Source: an uncultured bacterium
GTDB lineage: Bacteria; Verrucomicrobiota; Kiritimatiellia; UBA8416; CALETX01
Reading direction: 5' to 3'
DNA length: 10,876 bases
Assembly (NCBI GenBank): GCA_937920455.1
Contig: CALETX010000077.1
Coordinates: forward strand, 1-10,876
Each line of letters opens with the position of its first letter. Position 1 is the stretch's first letter. Shown here in pieces: positions 6,605 through 10,876 of this stretch. A program made the position numbers and the translations under genes. The notes under the pieces were generated by a model. That model was not told the DNA's origin and did no database searches. It saw only the letters and a list, made by a program, of their open reading frames with translations.

Positions 6605-7711
6605 ATGAAACTGACAATTCCAAAGTCTGATCTGCTAAAGGCTATTCAAGTTGTCGTAAATGTGGTCGGGCCGAGAACGACCCTTCCTGTTCTGAACAAC
6701 ATGCTTTTGAAGGCGGAGAAGAACACGGTGTCGTTTACAACCACAAACATGGATTTGACTATTTCCTGCAAGCTGGAAACCAAGGTTGAGAAAACTGGGG
6801 TGACTACGATTCCGGCTAAGAGGATGTTTGGAATCGTCCGCGAATTACCGGAGCAGGATGTTGATCTGGTTGTTGACGACAAACACCGGTGTTTGATCAC
6901 CTGTGGAAACAGTTTTTTTGCGTTGAATGGCCAGTCGGATGAGGAGTTTCCAATTCCAACGGGAGGCGCTAAGGGAGTTGTATTCAGAATGGATCAGAAG
7001 CTGCTCAAGGAGATGTTAGGGCGGACTTCTTATGCGGCTTCATCTGACGAGGCCAGGCCTATTTTGAACGGCGTTTTGATGAGCTTCAAGGGCTCGAAGC
7101 TGACGGTAGTGGCAACTGACGGCAGGCGCCTGGCTCTGGCGGAGCATGAGTTGGAGTTTCCAAAGGAGGCCGAAAGGGATGTGCCTGTGCCTAGCCGGGC
7201 TGTTGACGAACTTTTGCGAGTTCTTCAGGACGAGGGAGAGGTTAGAATTACAGTGCATGAGAAGCAGGTGATGTTTGAGTTTTCAGAAATGACGTTGTGG
7301 TCAAAGCTGCTGGAGGGCACTTATCCAAACTACAGGCAGGTGATTCCAGGGGCGTGTGAGAACAGAGCAGTTCTGGAACGGGAGGCTTTTTATGCGGCCC
7401 TGCGCAGAGTGGCGCTTGTGAGCGGTGATGGTGGTATTGAGGAGCCGCTATCAACAAAGTTGACTTTCACTAAGAATAAGCTCGTGATTTCCTCGTCAAA
7501 GGTTGATGTGGGCGAAGCGCGAGAGACCCTGGCCGTAAAATATGGTGGAAGAGACATGACTACCGCGTTCAACCCCAGGTTTCTGATTGATCCGTTGAAG
7601 GTTCTGACGAGTGACGAGGTATATCTGGAACTGACCGATGAGACATCTCCTGCAGTGCTCAAGGCTGACGTGCCTTTCCTGTATGTCATTATGCCTATTC
7701 GCGTAGGTTGA
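6605..7711 (+). CDS. dnaN: DNA polymerase III beta subunit (sliding clamp)
   Basis: DnaN forms a dimeric ring around DNA and tethers the replicative polymerase and many repair factors. At 368 residues it is the usual size (E. coli 366) and shows three repeated clamp domains. Landmarks are the N-terminal MKLTIPKSDLLKAIQVV, TLPVLNNMLL (41 residues in the first domain region), the second-domain RPILNGVLMSF, the TDGRRLALAEHE stretch that is highly conserved in clamps, TYPNYRQVIP, and the C-terminal YVIMPIRVG, which resembles the E. coli ending and lies beside the partner-binding pocket. GGAG at 6594-6597 is 7 bases before the ATG. It follows dnaA by 257 bases. recF and gyrB, often next, are absent from this window; a tRNA follows instead. 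Confidence 0.97.
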   Translation: MKLTIPKSDLLKAIQVVVNVVGPRTTLPVLNNMLLKAEKNTVSFTTTNMDLTISCKLETKVEKTGVTTIPAKRMFGIVRELPEQDVDLVVDDKHRCLITCGNSFFALNGQSDEEFPIPTGGAKGVVFRMDQKLLKEMLGRTSYAASSDEARPILNGVLMSFKGSKLTVVATDGRRLALAEHELEFPKEAERDVPVPSRAVDELLRVLQDEGEVRITVHEKQVMFEFSEMTLWSKLLEGTYPNYRQVIPGACENRAVLEREAFYAALRRVALVSGDGGIEEPLSTKLTFTKNKLVISSSKVDVGEARETLAVKYGGRDMTTAFNPRFLIDPLKVLTSDEVYLELTDETSPAVLKADVPFLYVIMPIRVG

Positions 7712-7731
7712 CCATTTCATATGTTTCGGTA

Positions 7732-7762
7732 TTGACGATTGTGGCCTGTCGCGGATGATAGT
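7732..7762 (+). promoter_or_regulatory. Candidate promoter for tRNA-Gln
   Basis: TTGACG (7732-7737) matches the -35 consensus at five of six bases. GATAGT (7757-7762) matches the -10 at four, with a rather long 19-base spacer. A start near 7769 would give a leader of about ten bases before the tRNA. It lies just after the dnaN stop, so the tRNA need not depend on dnaN read-through. Confidence 0.4.
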
Positions 7763-7778
7763 TCAGAGTTTGCGCCAT

Positions 7779-7852
7779 TGCCGGATGGTGTAACGGTAGC
7801 ACAACAGACTCTGGATCTGTTTGTCCTGGTTCAAATCCAGGTCCGGCAACCA
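7779..7852 (+). tRNA. tRNA-Gln (anticodon CTG)
   Basis: A full cloverleaf of 74 bases folds by eye and decodes CAG. The acceptor stem TGCCGGA/TCCGGCA (7779-7785 with 7842-7848) has 7 pairs. The D stem GTGT/GCAC has one G-T pair. The anticodon stem ACAGA/TCTGT has five pairs around the loop CTCTGGA, with CTG in the anticodon place. A four-base variable loop TTGT follows, then T stem CCTGG/CCAGG around TTCAAAT. The discriminator is A, and CCA is encoded at 7850-7852. Base 37 is G, giving a G36-G37 pair of bases that the methylase TrmD could recognise. The E. coli tRNA-Gln has A37 and discriminator G. Confidence 0.96.
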
Positions 7853-8097
7853 GCTGTGATGTGCCGTTGGCTTGGCTGTCGGTCGGATTCGAATGGCTAA
7901 TCCAGGATTTTGCTTTCATACCGCAGTAGCCTTTTACATGTGCCTGTGAATTGACCGCTTCAAAAAATCAGGCGCGCCACAAAAAGTGAAAATCCGACGT
8001 CAATGTATTTGGCTGCTTTCGTTCTGATGCGTTGATAGCAAACATGGTGCTTTGCGAGCGTCGTTGGTGGTGCCTATATAAACAGCTAAAAAGTGGG

Positions 8098-9693
8098 CTA
8101 ATTCGTTGATGGCGTATCGAAGTATCGCACCTCGACGGATTTCGGAAGATTGCTCTGAAAGCGAAGCAATCGGTGTTTTGCATCTTCCGCCAAATCATCC
8201 GAGATCGCATAGAAAGTCACCGTGCTGTTTTCTACGTTATCGGTGGTCCTCCACTCTGCAATGGGGATGAGCATATCCGGCAAGAGCCCTTTGAACCAGT
8301 TTGAATAGACCATTATTATCTGAGTCTTGTGGTTCTCGAATAAATCTTGAATTTTCTGTTTTGTATACATTCGTTTCTTTTTGGCCGTTACAACGTCTAT
8401 AGTGCCAAGCCCACAGAGGTCCAGAATGTCAGCATCAGCATAGTAGGCGATAGATCCCAGATCGTTGAGCGCGACGCGCACTCCAGGAGAATACATTTGT
8501 CTCAGGAACCGGGACATTTGGTACTGCTGGTTGTATATGTGCTGACTGGCAGGGACAATGCATTCCAGCGATTCTTTCGCCCTTCTTTCCAAAGGCCATA
8601 TGAATATTACTGCGCACAAGAAAACAGCACTGCGGGCAATCCAGCCATGATAGTGAGCCGTCTTGGGCAGGAGGCAGTCGCGGAAATCCTGGAAGAGCGC
8701 TCCGAGAATTGGCAAAGACAGAGCGATTAGATATGCCTCGTAACGATAGAACGATCCAGTTGACGCAAATTGCATGTGCAGGAAAATTGCGCCAAACACG
8801 CACAGAGCGAGCGCCGCCACGTACGTGCCGCGTTTACGAGCCAGCAGAAAGGCAACCAACAGCAGGACGCTTATGACGTGAATATGGTGAGTTATGGTCA
8901 GCCTCCCAAATCCCCGATATCCTAAGGTATCAACGATCCGTTTGATTCCGTGCATCGAAGGGAAGGCGCCTTTCATGATAAGGGAATTTGGTAGAAAGTA
9001 TGATCCGTTTGCGGTCGAAAATATACCATAAAGAATTACCGGAACCGCTGAAACAGAAAGCAGTAATAAAGCCTCTTTCCGCCGCTTCGTATTGAACAGC
9101 CATATGCAGATGGGCCCTACCAAAAACAAAGATTCATACCGCGTCGCCACAGCAAAAGCTCCGGCGATACACATGGAGATAGCGGTCTTCCACGTCGGAC
9201 CCGAGACGAACTTCACCGTTGCAAGGAGCAGAATGAGCGTAAAGCACACGTGCATTGCGTGTTCCATGCCGGTTGATACGATGGTTACCAAGGGCGTGAA
9301 GTGCAGCAGGCTCAGGCAAATGATCAAGCGGCCCAGTGTGGTAACCTGAAATGCCAGGCAGAGAGCATTTGCGGTGTATAACGCCGCCAGCGCAAATACG
9401 GCAGCCAATATACCAGGCGCACAGTCTGATATCCCAACTGTTTTGTAGATCAAGAACAGCAATACCGCCCATAGCGGTGATGATGTGCTTGAACTGAATC
9501 TGTGTGGTGATACTCCAAAGGTACCATGCCTGGCGAGATTCTTCGCAACAGCCATGTGAATGTATGGATCATCCAGGGTATAAACCAGGGTGTTATCATT
9601 GGCTCGATATGCTCGGTGGGTCAGAAATAACAGAATCGTCAAGAACGCCGCAGCGGCGACGGCAAACGGAATCTGATTTCTTAGTCGTCTCAC
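8098..9693 (-). CDS. Polytopic GT-C-type glycosyltransferase
   Basis: A 531-residue membrane protein predicted to move a sugar from a polyprenyl-phosphate donor to an acceptor outside the membrane, as GT-C enzymes do. A first membrane helix (about 9-26) is followed by an outside loop with the acidic pair DDPYIHMAVAKNLA (41-54) and SSSTSSPLW, the typical place of the GT-C catalytic Asp. Further motifs of this broad group are TGMEHAM (141-147), RYESLFL (185-191) and PNSLIMKG (235-242). Hydrophobic helices continue to about 367. A soluble C-terminal domain holds VALNDLGSIAYYADADILDLCGLG (407-430), given here in part by position: NDLG at 410-413 and DLCGLG at 425-430. The start is GTG at 9693, with GAGG about 13 bases upstream, which is long. 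It stands alone between tRNA-Gln and nth. Sugar and acceptor cannot be told. Its base composition appears lower in G+C than tkt/murA by eye. Confidence 0.78.
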   Translation of the reverse strand: MRRLRNQIPFAVAAAAFLTILLFLTHRAYRANDNTLVYTLDDPYIHMAVAKNLARHGTFGVSPHRFSSSTSSPLWAVLLFLIYKTVGISDCAPGILAAVFALAALYTANALCLAFQVTTLGRLIICLSLLHFTPLVTIVSTGMEHAMHVCFTLILLLATVKFVSGPTWKTAISMCIAGAFAVATRYESLFLVGPICIWLFNTKRRKEALLLLSVSAVPVILYGIFSTANGSYFLPNSLIMKGAFPSMHGIKRIVDTLGYRGFGRLTITHHIHVISVLLLVAFLLARKRGTYVAALALCVFGAIFLHMQFASTGSFYRYEAYLIALSLPILGALFQDFRDCLLPKTAHYHGWIARSAVFLCAVIFIWPLERRAKESLECIVPASQHIYNQQYQMSRFLRQMYSPGVRVALNDLGSIAYYADADILDLCGLGTIDVVTAKKKRMYTKQKIQDLFENHKTQIIMVYSNWFKGLLPDMLIPIAEWRTTDNVENSTVTFYAISDDLAEDAKHRLLRFQSNLPKSVEVRYFDTPSTN

Positions 9694-9771
9694 GGGTTTG
9701 TGTATTCCTCAGGCGTGTCTCGAAATAGAGACTACGGACCCGGGCTGTGCTGTAATCCATAACATTAAGCA

Positions 9772-9821
9772 CTTGAATTTCAAGATGTTTCGGAATGTGG
9801 GCCGATCCGGAACTCCGAAAC
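9772..9821. repeat. Two adjacent inverted repeats upstream of the glycosyltransferase gene
   Basis: CTTGAA-T-TTCAAG (9772-9784) is a perfect 6+1+6 palindrome. Two bases later, GTTTCGGA (9787-9794) pairs perfectly with TCCGAAAC (9814-9821) across a 19-base loop. They lie in the 241-base gap between nth and the glycosyltransferase gene, both on the minus strand. No T run follows either on that strand, so they do not look like a standard terminator. An operator or an RNA hairpin after nth is possible. Confidence 0.4.
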
Positions 9822-9934
9822 GAGTAACACAAGTGCCGCAAATGCAGCAACGCCTCTTATGAATTGCGCGATTTTGCGGTGTTGTAAAGCTGGGAAAGTC
9901 GAACAAGAAAGGTTTGTTCTTGCAGGTTTTCAGA

Positions 9935-10600
9935 TCACGCCGCCGGGTTTCTGATAGCCACGTTCACCCTGCTGCAGAAACTGTATAGCGGGCACTGTCC
10001 GCAGCGCGGTCGAACCGGCAGACACACTCTCTGACCGAATGAGACGAGGTACGAGTTCCAGGTTCTCCAGTAACGGATTGGGAGCACGCGACGAAGGGTC
10101 AATTCCGTTTCCAGGGGATTGCGCGTGCGGACGAGCCCAAGACGGTTGCTTATGCGGTGCACGTGAACGTCAACACATATGGCGGGTTTGTCGAAGGCTG
10201 CGATGAGCACGAGGTTGGCGGTTTTGCGTCCAACGCCCGGCAGGCGCACGAGCTCTTCAATAGTGTCCGGGACACGGCCGCCATGCCGCTCGATGAGCTG
10301 CTTAGCGAGGAGTTTCAGATGTCGAGCCTTGATGTGATAAAAGCCTACGGGAAAGATGAGTTTTTCAATCTTGCGGGTACTCAAGGCAGCGAGGTCGTGT
10401 GGGGATGTGACTGCGGAGAAGAGGCGTCGGCAGGCAGCGATGGTTGTTTGGTCGCGCGTACGCGCGCTGAGGACGGCGGATAGAAGGATTCTGAAAGGCG
10501 AATCGCCGCGTGCCTTTATCAGGTCAACGACGGGCCCGGGGTAGCGGCGATAGTTGCCTGCCAGAATTCTGTGGACGGCCGGGATATCGTTTCGGTTCAT
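9935..10600 (-). CDS. nth: Endonuclease III (base-excision repair DNA glycosylase/AP lyase)
   Basis: Endonuclease III removes oxidised pyrimidines from DNA and cuts the strand at the abasic site. At 221 residues it is close to E. coli Nth (211). The helix-hairpin-helix LPGVGRKTAN (120-129) carries the catalytic Lys at 126, and the catalytic Asp is D144 in CVDVHVHR. The iron-sulphur loop has cysteines at 193, 200, 203 and 209 with the exact Nth spacing C-x6-C-x2-C-x5-C. LSARTRD (44-50) replaces the E. coli LSAQATD, so the wedge Gln41 is Arg47. The ATG at 10600 is the first in frame and has no strong Shine-Dalgarno site. The upstream URO-D family gene ends 29 bases before, on the same strand, so the two may be one transcript. 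Confidence 0.95.
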   Translation of the reverse strand: MNRNDIPAVHRILAGNYRRYPGPVVDLIKARGDSPFRILLSAVLSARTRDQTTIAACRRLFSAVTSPHDLAALSTRKIEKLIFPVGFYHIKARHLKLLAKQLIERHGGRVPDTIEELVRLPGVGRKTANLVLIAAFDKPAICVDVHVHRISNRLGLVRTRNPLETELTLRRVLPIRYWRTWNSYLVSFGQRVCLPVRPRCGQCPLYSFCSRVNVAIRNPAA

Positions 10601-10629
10601 GGAGCGGCTGCTGGCAGGCGGTGCTGGTC

Positions 10630-10876
10630 TTATTTGATGCGTTTGGTTATTCGGCTTCCGTGTTGGAAGAAGTAGACAAGTGTGTCATGTTCCACGTCTG
10701 GCGGGATGGAGTGGTCGGAATGGAGAATATATCCGCAACCGGACTTGAGCAGCGGGATGAGCCTGCGATTGAGTTCCTCATCTATTTTGGCATAGTCGTT
10801 TGTGGCAATGACTCGGATATCTATGCCGCCACAGAATGCGATCTTATGTCCGAAGTTCCTGGCAAGGCGTACTACG
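10630..10876 (-). CDS. Uroporphyrinogen decarboxylase (URO-D) family protein, C-terminal fragment
   Basis: An open minus-strand frame enters from the right edge and ends at TAA (10632-10630), giving 81 residues. The stretch HKIAFCGGIDIRVI is followed by EELNRRLIPLLKSGCGYI and then HSDHSIPPDV. This is the C-terminal TIM-barrel pattern of the URO-D superfamily, where GGID and a late SDHSIP or close variant recur. The superfamily includes heme-pathway HemE and many corrinoid methyltransferases such as MtaA-type proteins. The SDHSIP ending is more like the broad methyltransferase-like members than HemE, but the fragment is too short to decide. About 250 or more residues lie outside the window. 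It precedes nth by 29 bases. Confidence 0.8.
   Translation of the reverse strand, partial: VVRLARNFGHKIAFCGGIDIRVIATNDYAKIDEELNRRLIPLLKSGCGYILHSDHSIPPDVEHDTLVYFFQHGSRITKRIK

Noticed and set aside
7885..7903. Possible terminator GGATT/AATCC after tRNA-Gln
   Set aside because: The stem is only five pairs with a nine-base loop, and the T run after it is broken.
7834..7906. AATCCAGG repeated in the tRNA and 65 bases later, considered as an attachment-site duplication
   Set aside because: The shared word is only eight bases and there is no integrase or longer copy of the tRNA 3' end in the window.
7695..7919. 74-residue minus-strand open frame containing GPGFEPGQTDPESVVLP
   Set aside because: This is the antisense translation of tRNA-Gln, a well-known false protein. 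It overlaps the full cloverleaf at 7779-7852.
7971..7978. Palindrome GGCGCGCC in the spacer between tRNA-Gln and the glycosyltransferase gene
   Set aside because: A single eight-base palindrome without repeats or nearby structure is most simply chance; the rest of 7853-8097 shows nothing I can support.
9901..9919. Inverted repeat GAACAA/TTGTTC just after nth, considered as its terminator
   Set aside because: The stem has six mostly A-T pairs and no T run follows on the minus strand; too weak to call.

Overview
The window looks like ordinary bacterial chromosome around a replication-initiation locus. It carries dnaA and dnaN, essential housekeeping genes (tkt, murA, nth), one tRNA and two partial genes at the ends. 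I saw no phage, transposon, plasmid, CRISPR or defence genes. The lineage can only be guessed. The DnaA helix-turn-helix reads FGKTHATVLHAC, MurA has Asp in place of the catalytic Cys, and a uroporphyrinogen-decarboxylase-family protein sits beside nth. From memory these fit the PVC group (Verrucomicrobia, Lentisphaerae, Kiritimatiellota), but this is inference and needs a tree.

Layout, left to right. (1) 1-2816, plus strand: the C-terminal three quarters of transketolase, then murA. The tkt stop is followed closely by a strong ribosome binding site for murA, so the two look co-transcribed. (2) 2859-4826, minus strand: an M24 metallopeptidase (Xaa-Pro aminopeptidase type) and, downstream of it, an exported Spy/CpxP-like protein with two LTxxQ motifs. 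(3) 4827-4967: a T-rich divergent spacer with two phased DnaA-box-like 9-mers. (4) 4968-7711, plus strand: dnaA, a 257-base spacer with another copy of the 9-mer, and dnaN. The two spacers are the best candidates for oriC. (5) 7779-7852: tRNA-Gln(CTG), with encoded CCA and its own likely promoter. (6) 8098-9693, minus strand: a polytopic GT-C-type glycosyltransferase. (7) 9935-10876, minus strand: nth (endonuclease III), preceded by the C-terminus of a URO-D family protein that runs off the right edge.

How the genes fit together: DnaA opens the origin and DnaN clamps the polymerase, while DnaA-box-like sites in the shared spacer could let DnaA regulate both itself and the divergent peptidase. 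Transketolase feeds pentose phosphates and MurA commits UDP-GlcNAc to peptidoglycan. The usual recF and gyrB do not follow dnaN.

The observations most worth following are the MurA Cys-to-Asp change (predicted intrinsic fosfomycin resistance) and the match between a non-canonical DnaA box (TTATCAACA) and an altered DnaA recognition helix. I did not find a convincing undescribed multi-gene system here.
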